64,000 bases of DNA, taken from positions 46,890,342 to 46,954,341 of the forward strand of contig NC_133101.1 in assembly GCF_022965805.1 (NCBI RefSeq), given 5' to 3'. The position numbers and the translations under genes were made by a program. Below are positions 1-9,997 of the stretch, one piece after another; the stretch's first letter is position 1, and every line of letters starts with the position of its first letter. The DNA comes from Primulina eburnea (Eukaryota > Streptophyta > Magnoliopsida > Lamiales > Gesneriaceae). The notes under the pieces were generated by a model. That model made no database searches. It worked only from the letters and a program-made list of their open reading frames with translations, and was not told where the DNA came from.

Positions 1-2
1 GA

Positions 3-1840
3 GTGATAGCGTATGCTTCTCGACAGCTGAAAATCCACGAGAAGAACTACCCCACCCATGATCTAGAGTTAGCGGCCGTAGTTTTTGCCTTGAAGATTTG
101 GAGGCATTATCTGTATGGAGAGAAGTGCCAGATCTTTACCGACCACAAGAGCCTCAAGTATTTCTTTACGCAGAAGGAGCTGAACATGCGTCAGAGGCGT
201 TGGTTGGAGCTTGTGAAAGACTACGATTGTGACATTAGCTACCACCCGGGTAAAGCTAATGTAGTTGCGGATGCTTTGAGCAGGAAAGTCGCAGTGATGG
301 CTCATTTGACGATGCAGAAACCTCTTCAGATTGAGATGCAGAGGTTCGATCTTGAGACTTATCCTCGAGGTAGAGTTCCTCGTCTATCTACCTTGACCAT
401 TCAGTCTTCTCTTTGGACCGTATTCGCAGTGGTCATGCCGCAGATGAGCAGTTGGTACAGTGGAAGAAGAGAGATGAATCCAAGGGCAGTGTTTTGTATT
501 CAGTCAGCGACGGTATTGTGAGATACCGAGATAGGATATGGGTTCCTAGCAGTGATTCTATCCGAGCAGACATCTTATCGGAGGCCATATGTCCCCGTAC
601 TCCATTCACCCTGGGAGTAGGAAGATGTACAAGGATCTGCAGCTATTGTATTGGTGGCCGGGTATGAAGAAGGACATTCGACGGTTTGTGTCTGAGTGTC
701 TGACCTGTCAGTTAGTGAAGGCCGAGCATCAGAGACCAGCAGGTTTGCTCAAGCCTCTTCCTATTCCTGAGTGGAAGTGGGAGAACGTCACCATGGATTT
801 TGTGACCGGTTTGCCGAGGTCAGCCAGAGGATCGAATGCCATATGGGTGATTGTAGATCTTCTTACCAAATCAGCGCACTTCTTGCCTATTAAGACGACA
901 TTCACCATGATTCAGTATGCAGAGCTGTATATCCGAGAGATAGTCCGACTACATGGCATTCCAGTTTCTATCGTATCTGACAGAGATCCCATATTCACTT
1001 CCTCATTTTGGAAGAGTTTGCATTCGACTTTGGGTACGAAGTTGCTGTTTAGCACAGCCTTTCATCCGCAGACAGAAGGGCAGTCGGAGCGAGTTATTCA
1101 GATTTTGGAGGATCTTCTCCGCGCTTGCGTCATTGATTTCTCAGGGATTTGGGAGTCGAACTTGCCACTGGTTGAGTTCACTTATAACAACAGCTTCCAG
1201 TCTTCTATTGGTATGGCTCCGTATGAAGCGCTGTATGGCCGCAAGTGTAGATCTCATGTTCATTGGGATGAAGTAGGAGAGACAGCAGAGTTAGGTCCAG
1301 AGATTGTTCAGCAGGCAGCAGAGGTAGTAGTCAAGATCCGTGATAGGATGAGGACTGCTCAGAGCTGACAGAAGAGTTATGCCGATCAGCGGAGGAGAGA
1401 TTTAGAGTTTGCAGTGGGCGATCATGTCTTTGTGAAAGTGGCACCTATGAAGGGTGTCATGAGGTTTGGCAAGAAAGGGAAGCTCAGTCCGAGATTCATT
1501 GGACCGTTTGAGATCCTCGACAGAGTTGGGACGCTAGCTTATCGTGTGGCTCTTCCGCCGAATCTGGCCGGAGTACACAATGTCTTTAACGTCTCCATGC
1601 TGAGGAAGTATATGGCGAATCCTTCGCATGTGCTGAATTTCGAGCCGTTGCAAGCTTACTCCGAACCTATCTTATGAGGAGAGACCAGTGCAGATCCTAG
1701 ACAGACAGGAGAAGAAGCTTCGGAACAAGCTTGTTAAGCGAGTCAAAGTCAAATGGCTCAACCATTCTGAGGAGGAAGCTACGTGGGAGTCTGAGCCGGA
1801 GATGAGAGAGCGTTACCCCGAGTTATTCGGTGAGTTCTAA
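3..1840 (+). pseudogene. Family A copy 1 pol, 3' part (RNase H-integrase-chromodomain), broken
   Basis: This is the 3' half of pol cut by the window edge. It opens inside RNase H (conserved DHKSLKY and ADALSRK motifs). It then has the integrase HHCC zinc region, the catalytic core (Asp in MDF, Asp in SDRDP, Glu in GQSER) and an SH3-like/chromodomain tail ending at TAA 1838-1840. Against copy 2 it has one-base deletions near 411 and 585 and a one-base insertion near 1651, each shifting the frame and each a change in a run of identical bases. It shares with copy 2 an in-frame TGA (1366-1368) where the related copy A' has a sense codon. It cannot make a full protein. The shared stop shows both copies descend from the same already broken element. 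Confidence 0.93.
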
Positions 1841-1876
1841 TTTCGAGGACGAAATTTCTTATATGGGGGGAAGGAT

Positions 1877-4800
1877 TGTAGAACCCGTAAATCAGTCTAC
1901 GTATAAGCCATGCATAATTATAGATTTTTAAATTTAATTGACTTCATTGCATGATTATTTTAAATGCATTTCTTTGAAGTTAATTATTTTATTATTTCAG
2001 TTCAGTAGTTTTATTTTTTAGCATTTCAGTTATTTCAGTGAGGCCGGACCGGAGTTGGAGTTTTGAGATATAATTTAAGATTTGAGAAATATTTCAGGAT
2101 TTAATTTAGCTAGCAAGTAAGTTAATTTAAGTTAAAAAGGAGGTTTGAGGATTTATTTTAATTATTTGAGGTGAGTAGAAAAATTAGTTCATTTAAGTTT
2201 CTTAATTAAGGAATTAGTTCACTAAATTAATTAAAGGATTAGTGAGGTTTTTAAGAGTTATTAATTTACTAGATAAACAACATTTCCCCTTTATTTTATT
2301 ATGCATTTTCGGCCACCCTTAGTTGCTAGAAGATTCAATTGCCAACTCATCACCTTGGACCCCTTCTTGGTATGTAATTAGGAGGATAATTCTTTTCATT
2401 TGGGAGCACCATTAAATTATTAATTAACCTCATTCTAACCTAGACAACCATGCATAAATTCGGCCACCTCATCCCCAAGTAGATTTGATATCAAACAATT
2501 CAATTGCCAACTCACCTTTGACCCTTTCTTGTATTTAATTAGGAAATAATTCTTTGATCTTTCTAGCACCTTTTAATTATCTAATTAGCATTATCCAACC
2601 CTAGTATAGTATGTAGATTTTGGCCACCTCAACCACACTAGCACCAACAAATATTTTTGTAGAAACAAGAATTCAAATTTCAAAAGTTGGAGACCAAGTC
2701 TTGCATTGTTTCCATAAAGTTTGCAACCATTCCCTCCCTCCCATAACCATCACTTCTTCTCCCTCCCCATGACCGAAAAATCAGAGAGCATTTCAGAGGT
2801 AAAAATCGTGAGTCTTAGGTAGAGGAAAGGAAAGAAAAATCGAGTGCAAGGAATAACAAGAGAAGCAACTCCGTCTCCTCCGCGCCGTCTCGTCTCTTCT
2901 TATCGTTTCTATTTCAAACGAATCCCAGGCATGTATATACTTTTTATAAACCTCAATCAAGTCATATTAACATTATTTTCATGATTAATGATCACTATTT
3001 CATGCCAAAATGAAATACATCACAGATTTTTTTAAGGGAACACATGCAGATTTTTTTCGGTTTCCTTGTGCACCTCACGCTTTTCTGAGTTTTGATGGTT
3101 TCAGGTGGATGGCTCGACTCCAGGCTCCCAAGGCGACTCCTAGACACGTAATAGGATGCATTAGGATCGTGTTTGTCCATTCATACAGCCCCCATATTGC
3201 TGAGAATTCAGAATTTGACAGCAACTCCCTTGCTGCCATGTATGCTCTTCGAAATTTCAGATTGTATGTCAAGGGGTTGGATCTGATCTTGGCTGCCCTA
3301 AGGGCTCTTATCCATGGTTGGATCACTCCCCTAGCATGTCTAAGACGTGACTAAGTCGCCCTTTTGGTGGCTTGGTCCATGGCTCATCGGTTTTTAAATA
3401 AAACACCAGAATCGCCCCCTCCCCTCTCGGCCCTCAGTTTTTGACAGCAAGTTTGTTTCGAGTTTGGTGGCTTGGTGTGGATCTTGGTTGGCCTATGGCC
3501 CTTAACCACGGTTCATACCATACCCCAAGATGTCTAGATCGTGCCATGGTCAATTAAATGGCCACTGGAACGACAAGGGATGTCAAACGAAATAGTGCAT
3601 TCCATGCGCGCAGAATTGTGTCTCGGTTGGAATTTCGTGTTTGTTTCTGGTATGGTTCGAATTGTGGCTGGCCAAAATCCCTTAGCCATGATTCAAATCA
3701 CTCCTTGAGATGTTGGTAAGAGTCTCTGGTCGGTGGTTCACGCCCCTAATGGCCGATAGGCTCGAAACCAACGCAAGTCTTGTAGTTGCGCAGCTGATGG
3801 AAAATTACAGCAGGTTGCTGTGTCGTTTAGAAGGCTCGTTTGAGTTCTTGGTTGGCTTTTTGCCTATGGCCTTGGACTGGACAGTGTCCCATTGAGTTAG
3901 AAAGGTCATGTTTTCGACCGTTTGTGATTCGGATCATTTTTGAGGTCGTACGAGAATTTACGGTGTGATGTGCCAAATTGACTCTGGAAAGAGCGTTTCA
4001 TGTTTTGGCCTCCATTTCACCTAGATTTCGACCATCATCATTACAGGTGCATTATTTCGGTATTTAAGCGTATTTTAATCATGACTTTATGTCGGTTCAA
4101 TGTCGGTTCAGGTTGGTTCGGAGTCATGATTAAATGCGAAGTCATTAGGCATCATAGTCGCATCTTTTGAACGTAAATTGCGTAGTTGGTCATGTTTAAG
4201 CTATTGCATATTTTTCATAGCACAGTTAGGTTGCAGCGAGCCTGGGGACGATCCAATCCAATCCAGTTAGTAAAATTACATGATTTTTCATTATGCCAGT
4301 TATTAATATTACGTGCATGAAAACAGAAAATGATTATTTTTGAGATTTATGCGATATGGCTTGTGGTTCATTCACTATGTGGGAGTGTTATTTTATACGG
4401 TCGCCAGTGACCGATCAGTTCAGTATGGTACCACCCGGTCGCCAGTGACCGGCCAGATCAGTTTCAGTTTCAGCCTCCCCGGTAGCCAGTTACCGATCAG
4501 TTTCAGCTTAGTGCAGTGACCACAGGCGTAAAACATAATCTCAACAGCAAATTTTATCAGTTATTTCAGTACAGGGCTTCAAGGAGCAAATATTTTTACT
4601 ATGATTATCAGTTCAGTTATGCACGTATTATAATTGCTCAGTACAGATTATTTTCAGCATGCCTCATGACATGATATTTTATCCCATGCATATTTTACTT
4701 CAGTTTTTACTCGTTACCTGCGATATATGCATGCTGAGTCTTTAGACTCACTAGACTTGATTGTTGTAGGTACTGATGAGGTCAGTGCCGAGGGCGGGGA

Positions 4801-5069
4801 CCAGTGAGCCAGCTTGGGTCGGCAGTAGTGGCACCCGAGGACCTCAGTGCAGCAGTGTTTATTTTATTCCGCAGACAAATTTTTATCAGTCATCGAACAT
4901 TTTTAAATTGTTGTTGTTGGAAAACAATTATTTTATTCCGCTGCTTTTAATTTAAAAATTGAACTTGATTCACCGGTTGATTTTATGAGTAAGGCCATTT
5001 AAGTTCTTTTAAAAAAGAAAATTTTAATTTTCCGTTAATTTTCAAGCGAGGAGTTTTAGGGCCGTTACA
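1877..5069 (+). repeat. Family A middle LTR (3193 bp)
   Basis: It begins TGTAGAACCCG after a polypurine tract (1865-1875) and ends in TTACA two bases before the primer-binding site. It serves as 3' LTR for the partial copy to its left and 5' LTR for the complete copy to its right. The first 1.1 kb matches the right LTR (9998-13195) except for two run-length differences. The remaining 2.1 kb carries about thirty substitutions by eye, so it looks like a hybrid of two LTRs. No long ORF is convincing; an open frame at 3010-3354 is treated under findings. A conserved TGAGTC...GACTCA palindrome lies at 4735-4754. Confidence 0.93.
4398..4495. repeat. Three spaced hairpins in the family A LTR
   Basis: CGGTCGCCAGTGACCG occurs at 4398-4413 and 4437-4452, followed by the variant CGGTAGCCAGTTACCG at 4480-4495. 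Each is an imperfect palindrome able to form a short stem. The cluster recurs in the right LTR near 12523-12620. Degenerate forms (CCGGTAACTGGTGACCGG) are seen in the divergent A' LTRs near 26780-26890 and 29290-29395. Its role is unknown; it lies about 600 bp from the LTR 3' end. Confidence 0.7.
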
Positions 5070-5071
5070 AT

Positions 5072-5083
5072 TGGTATCAGAGC
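5072..5083 (+). other. Primer-binding site, family A
   Basis: TGGTATCAGAGC, two bases after the LTR end, is the usual plant match to the 3' end of initiator tRNA-Met. It primes minus-strand DNA synthesis. Confidence 0.92.
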
Positions 5084-5308
5084 GGTGGTTCTGTATAGGG
5101 TTACACTACTACTGACCGCGAGAAGCTGACGAAGCCACGCCTTCGGTCTGTAAGTTTTACATTTCAGTATTTTATTTAAAGCATGAATTATTTTGACAGC
5201 ATGCTTCCATGAAATAATTTCGACCAGATTTTCAGTATTTCAGTGTTCATTTCAAATAAATTATGGAATTATGCATGTTAGTTACGTACGGGTTATGTAT
5301 GGAACAGT

Positions 5309-6400
5309 ATGCCCCCTAGACGCATTTTAGAGCGCAACAGAGAAGAGGAGCCTCGCCGAGAGGACAGGGAGGAGCGTAGACCGGAGGGAGACCTACCACC
5401 TCCACCACCGCCCCCACCGGACATGAGTGCCCAGATGTTAGCTGGGATGGCACAGTTCTTCGCACAGTTTGCGGGGGGCAATGCCGCAGCCGTAGCCGCA
5501 GCCAGGCCGACAGGGCCCGAGGCTGTTTATGAGAGATTTATGAAAATGCGCCCGAAGGAATTCTCTGGGACGTCCGACCCCACGGTTGCCGAGGGATGGA
5601 TCAAATCTCTCGAGCTCATTTTCGAGTTTATGGAGCTAGGAGACGCAGACCGAGTCCGGTGTGCCACCTATCTGTTCACTGGAGACGCCCGCTTATGGTG
5701 GGAAGGAGCGTCGGTAGCCCTGACTTTGGCTACACTCTCTTGGACCCGCTTTACGGAGGTTTTCTACTCCAAGTATTTTGCTGAGGAGGTTCGCACCAGA
5801 CTGACCACAGAGTTCATGAGCCTGAGGCAGGGGGATATGACGGTTACGGAGTTTATCCGTAAGTTCGAGAGGGGCTGTCACTTTGTGCCCCTGATCGCGA
5901 ATGATGCCAAAGCCAAGCTGATGCACTTCCTGGTGGGTTTACGGCCGATCTTGCGCCGGGATGTTAGGGTATCTGACCCTGCCACTTATGAGATTGCCGT
6001 CTCTGAGGCCTTAGCCGCAGAGCAGGATCTGCGGGATATCGAGAGGGATCGCCAGGGCAAGCGCCCAGTCCAGGCACCGCACCGCCCTCCTCCTCATCAG
6101 CATCAGCAGCAGAACAAGAGGCCTTTTCATGGACCGCCCAAGAACCGAGGCCAGCAGCAGCAGCAGCGGGGACGCACAGCCCCGAGGACTCAGGAGCACC
6201 CAGTCTGTCCCAGGTGCTCCCGTCGCCATCCTGGAGCATGTATGGCTGGCTCAGGAAAGTGTTTTAAGTGTGGCAGTACAGACCACATGTTGCTGCAGTG
6301 CCCTCAGAGAAATCTGCCTACTCAGGGCAGAGTTTTTGCTCTCCATGCCGCAGAAACCAACCCTGAGACCATGTTATTGACAGGTACCTTTAAACTTTAA
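5309..6400 (+). CDS. gag: Family A Gag (363 aa if unspliced)
   Basis: Gag is the nucleocapsid polyprotein that packages the element RNA. The ATG at 5309 is the first long in-frame start after the primer site and follows a 225 bp leader. The N-terminus is charged (Arg/Glu-rich), then has a polyproline run (about residues 30-38). The retrotransposon-gag helical domain spans about residues 70-215, with the conserved W-I-x-x-L-E, LWWEG and RKFERGCHFVP motifs. After a Gln/Pro/Arg-rich linker comes one CCHC zinc knuckle, C-x2-C-x4-H-x4-C, near residue 320. The frame is intact. It stops at 6398-6400, only five codons past a candidate splice donor at 6384. Splicing there would fuse Gag to protease instead. 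This is the best-preserved gag in the window. Confidence 0.9.
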   Translation: MPPRRILERNREEEPRREDREERRPEGDLPPPPPPPPDMSAQMLAGMAQFFAQFAGGNAAAVAAARPTGPEAVYERFMKMRPKEFSGTSDPTVAEGWIKSLELIFEFMELGDADRVRCATYLFTGDARLWWEGASVALTLATLSWTRFTEVFYSKYFAEEVRTRLTTEFMSLRQGDMTVTEFIRKFERGCHFVPLIANDAKAKLMHFLVGLRPILRRDVRVSDPATYEIAVSEALAAEQDLRDIERDRQGKRPVQAPHRPPPHQHQQQNKRPFHGPPKNRGQQQQQRGRTAPRTQEHPVCPRCSRRHPGACMAGSGKCFKCGSTDHMLLQCPQRNLPTQGRVFALHAAETNPETMLLTGTFKL

Positions 6401-6582
6401 GTTATCATTGAATTTCCGTATTTTGGGAATCGGGATTTAGATTTGAACTTAGAATTTCAATAGGGTTGCATGCTCTACTTAGTATTATTTTCGGGACAAT
6501 GTTAGAAAAACTTTGACCTTTGCATGTCTATAAGCTTAGCTCTCGTGATCTTTGGGTTCTGCTTAGTATTTCGAACTTTTAG
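6384..6582 (+). other. Candidate spliceosomal intron at the gag-pol junction
   Basis: A 199 bp segment starts GTACCT after ACAG and ends in a pyrimidine-rich stretch and TTTTAG before GGAGA. It is about 34 percent GC by hand count, clearly more AT-rich than gag before it. It holds stops in the gag frame (from 6398). Removing it joins gag to the protease frame with a split Gly codon (phase 1) and no gap. The related element C has no insertion at the same codon boundary (after 43043). The A' copy keeps the 3' two thirds of the segment, including a CAG acceptor. The boundaries are read directly from sequence; that it is spliced is inference. Confidence 0.72.
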
Positions 6583-9500
6583 GGAGAACTTTCATAGCCG
6601 GCAAAGCTACCAAGGCCTTGATAGATTCAGGGGCCACACACTCGTTCATTTCGGAGATCTTCGCAAACTTTCTGAAGATCAAGACCATTGGGCTAGACAT
6701 AGCCTTTTCAGTAGTGTTTCCGTTAGGCGAGGAGATGGCAGCCACCAATGTTATCCGAGATATAGACCTTGAGCTGCACGGTAAGCTTGTATATGCGGAT
6801 CTGATAGTGCTACCGATGCCAGAATTCGACATCATCCTAGGGTTGGATTGGCTATTGAGGAACAGAGTGTTGATAGACTTCCAGCGGAGATCTGTTCTTG
6901 TCCGACCGCCTGGAATGGAGCAGTTCTTATTTGAGCCGGATAGGTACTTTTCGTTACCGCGCATTATTCCATATGTTCAGGCCAGGAAACTCATGCATAG
7001 AGGGTGTCGGGCATTTCTAGCGACCTTTTATCTGTCCCCGAGGAACCCAGCCAGTCAGTCTCAGATGTTCCGATTGTCAGAGATTTCCCAGACGTTTTTC
7101 CCGAGGACGTCTCTGGTATGCCACCTGAGAGAGAGGTGGAGTTTTCCATTGAGCTTATGCCAGGTACGGCTCCGATATCCAAAGAGCCGTACCGACTAGC
7201 ACCGACAGAGATGGCAGAGCTTAAAAAGCAGATTCAGGAACTTCTCGACAAGGAGTTCATTCGCCCGAGCTTTTCACCATGGGGCGCGCCAGTCTTGTTT
7301 GTTAAGAAGAAGGATGGCTCTATGAGGCTTTGCATTGACTACCGGGAGTTGAACAGGGTTACAGTTAAGAACAAATACCCACTGCCGAGGACTGAGGATC
7401 TGTTTGACCAGTTGCAGGGAGCTTCGATTTTCTCTAAGATAGATCTGCGTTCTGGTTATCATCAGTTGAGGGTGAGAGATGCAGATGTCTCGAAGACAGC
7501 TTTCAGGACTCGTTATGGTCACTACGAGTTCCTTGTGATGCCGTTCGGTCTGACGAATGCGCCAGCGATCTTCATGGATCTCATGAATCACGTATTTCAG
7601 CCGTACCTCGACCAGTTTGTGATAGTGTTCATAGATGACATTCTCGTCTACTCCAAGAGTCGGGAGGAGCACAGCAGGCATCTGACTACAGTGTTGCAGA
7701 CATTGCAGAAGCACAAATTATTTGCAAAGTTCAGTAAGTGCGAATTCTGGTTAGAGAAGGTGGCGTTCTTGGGCCACATCGTCTCCAGCAGTGGTATTGA
7801 GGTAGACCCCGCAAATGTTGCAGCAGTCAGAGATTGGGTTGTGCCTCAGAATGCATCCGAGATCCGCAGTTTTCTTGGGCTGGCAGGATATTACAGGAAG
7901 TTCATTCAGGGATTCTCATACATTGCCGTTCCACTCACAGCACTGACCAAGAAGAATGTGAAATTTGTTTGGAGTGAGGAGTGTCAGAAGAGCTTCGATA
8001 CTTTGAAGCAAGCTCTTATCTCAGCACCCGTTTTGGTCGTACCGTGAGGATCTGGTAAGTTTGTCCTTTATACCGATGCTTCGAAGCTTGGTTTAGGTGC
8101 AGTTTTGATGCAGCATGGGAGAGTGATAGCGTATGCTTCTCGACAGCTGAAAATCCACGAGAAGAACTACCCCACCCATGATCTAGAGTTAGCGGCCGTA
8201 GTTTTTGCCTTGAAGATTTGGAGGCATTATCTGTATGGAGAGAAGTGCCAGATCTTTACCGACCACAAGAGCCTCAAGTATTTCTTTACGCAGAAGGAGC
8301 TGAACATGCGTCAGAGGCGTTGGTTGGAGCTTGTGAAAGACTACGATTGTGACATTAGCTACCACCCGGGTAAAGCTAATGTAGTTGCGGATGCTTTGAG
8401 CAGGAAAGTCGCAGTGATGGCTCATTTGACGATGCAGAAACCTCTTCAGATTGAGATGCAGAGGTTCGATCTTGAGACTTATCCTCGAGGTAGAGTTCCT
8501 CGTCTATCTACCTTGACCATTCAGTCTTCTCTTTTGGACCGTATTCGCAGTGGTCATGCCGCAGATGAGCAGTTGGTACAGTGGAAGAAGAGAGATGAAT
8601 CCAAGGGCAGTGTTTTGTATTCAGTCAGCGACGGTATTGTGAGATACCGAGATAGGATATGGGTTCCTAGCAGTGATTCTATCCGAGCAGACATCTTATC
8701 GGAGGCCCATATGTCCCCGTACTCCATTCACCCTGGGAGTAGGAAGATGTACAAGGATCTGCAGCTATTGTATTGGTGGCCGGGTATGAAGAAGGACATT
8801 CGACGGTTTGTGTCCGAGTGTCTGACCTGTCAGTTAGTGAAGGCCGAGCATCAGAGACCAGCAGGTTTGCTCAAGCCTCTTCCTATTCCTGAGTGGAAGT
8901 GGGAGAACGTCACCATGGATTTTGTGACCGGTTTGCCGAGGTCAGCCAGAGGATCGAATGCCATATGGGTGATTGTAGATCTTCTTACCAAATCAGCGCA
9001 CTTCTTGCCTATTAAGACGACATTCACCATGATTCAGTATGCAGAGCTGTATATCCGAGAGATAGTCCGACTACATGGCATTCCAGTTTCTATCGTATCT
9101 GACAGAGATCCCATATTCACTTCCTCATTTTGGAAGAGTTTGCATTCGACTTTGGGTACGAAGTTGCTGTTTAGCACAGCCTTTCATCCGCAGACAGAAG
9201 GGCAGTCGGAGCGAGTTATTCAGATTTTGGAGGATCTTCTCCGCGCTTGCGTCATTGATTTCTCAGGGATTTGGGAGTCGAACTTGCCACTGGTTGAGTT
9301 CACTTATAACAACAGCTTCCAGTCTTCTATTGGTATGGCTCCGTATGAAGCGCTGTATGGCCGCAAGTGTAGATCTCATGTTCATTGGGATGAAGTAGGA
9401 GAGACAGCAGAGTTAGGTCCAGAGATTGTTCAGCAGGCAGCAGAGGTAGTAGTCAAGATCCGTGATAGGATGAGGACTGCTCAGAGCTGACAGAAGAGTT

Positions 9501-9961
9501 ATGCCGATCAGCGGAGGAGAGATTTAGAGTTTGCAGTGGGCGATCATGTCTTTGTGAAAGTGGCACCTATGAAGGGTGTCATGAGGTTTGGCAAGAAAGG
9601 GAAGCTCAGTCCGAGATTCATTGGACCGTTTGAGATCCTCGACAGAGTTGGGACGCTAGCTTATCGTGTGGCTCTTCCGCCGAATCTGGCCGGAGTACAC
9701 AATGTCTTTAACGTCTCCATGCTGAGGAAGTATATGGCGAATCCTTCGCATGTGCTGAATTTCGAGCCGTTGCAGCTTACTCCGAACCTATCTTATGAGG
9801 AGAGACCAGTGCAGATCCTAGACAGACAGGAGAAGAAGCTTCGGAACAAGCTTGTTAAGCGAGTCAAAGTCAAATGGCTCAACCATTCTGAGGAGGAAGC
9901 TACGTGGGAGTCTGAGCCGGAGATGAGAGAGCGTTACCCCGAGTTATTCGGTGAGTTCTAA
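6583..9961 (+). pseudogene. pol: Family A copy 2 pol (PR-RT-RNaseH-IN-chromodomain), one frameshift and two stops
   Basis: Pol cuts the polyprotein, copies RNA to DNA and inserts it. Domains in order: aspartic protease (LIDSGATHSF, near 6618), reverse transcriptase with the FIDD catalytic box (near 7632), RNase H, integrase with HHCC and complete D-D-E residues, then the SH3/chromodomain tail ending at TAA 9959-9961. Three lesions break it: a one-base deletion near 7030 between protease and RT (compare A'), TGA at 8045-8047, where A' has a serine codon, and TGA at 9488-9490, shared with copy 1. Otherwise one frame stays open from about 7004 to 9961. Joined to gag through the candidate intron, it would have been a single Gag-Pol frame. 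Recently inactivated. Confidence 0.93.
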
Positions 9962-9985
9962 TTTCGAGGACGAAATTTCTTATAT

Positions 9986-9996
9986 GGGGGGAAGGA
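9986..9996 (+). other. Polypurine tract, family A
   Basis: GGGGGGAAGGA immediately before the 3' LTR is the expected plus-strand primer. The same tract precedes the middle LTR at 1865-1875. Confidence 0.88.
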
Positions 9997-9997
9997 T

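Noticed and set aside
9488..9490. TGA as programmed read-through in family A pol
   Set aside because: A' has a sense codon at the same place and the surrounding sequence is otherwise aligned, so a simple nonsense mutation is more likely; no read-through signal was recognised.
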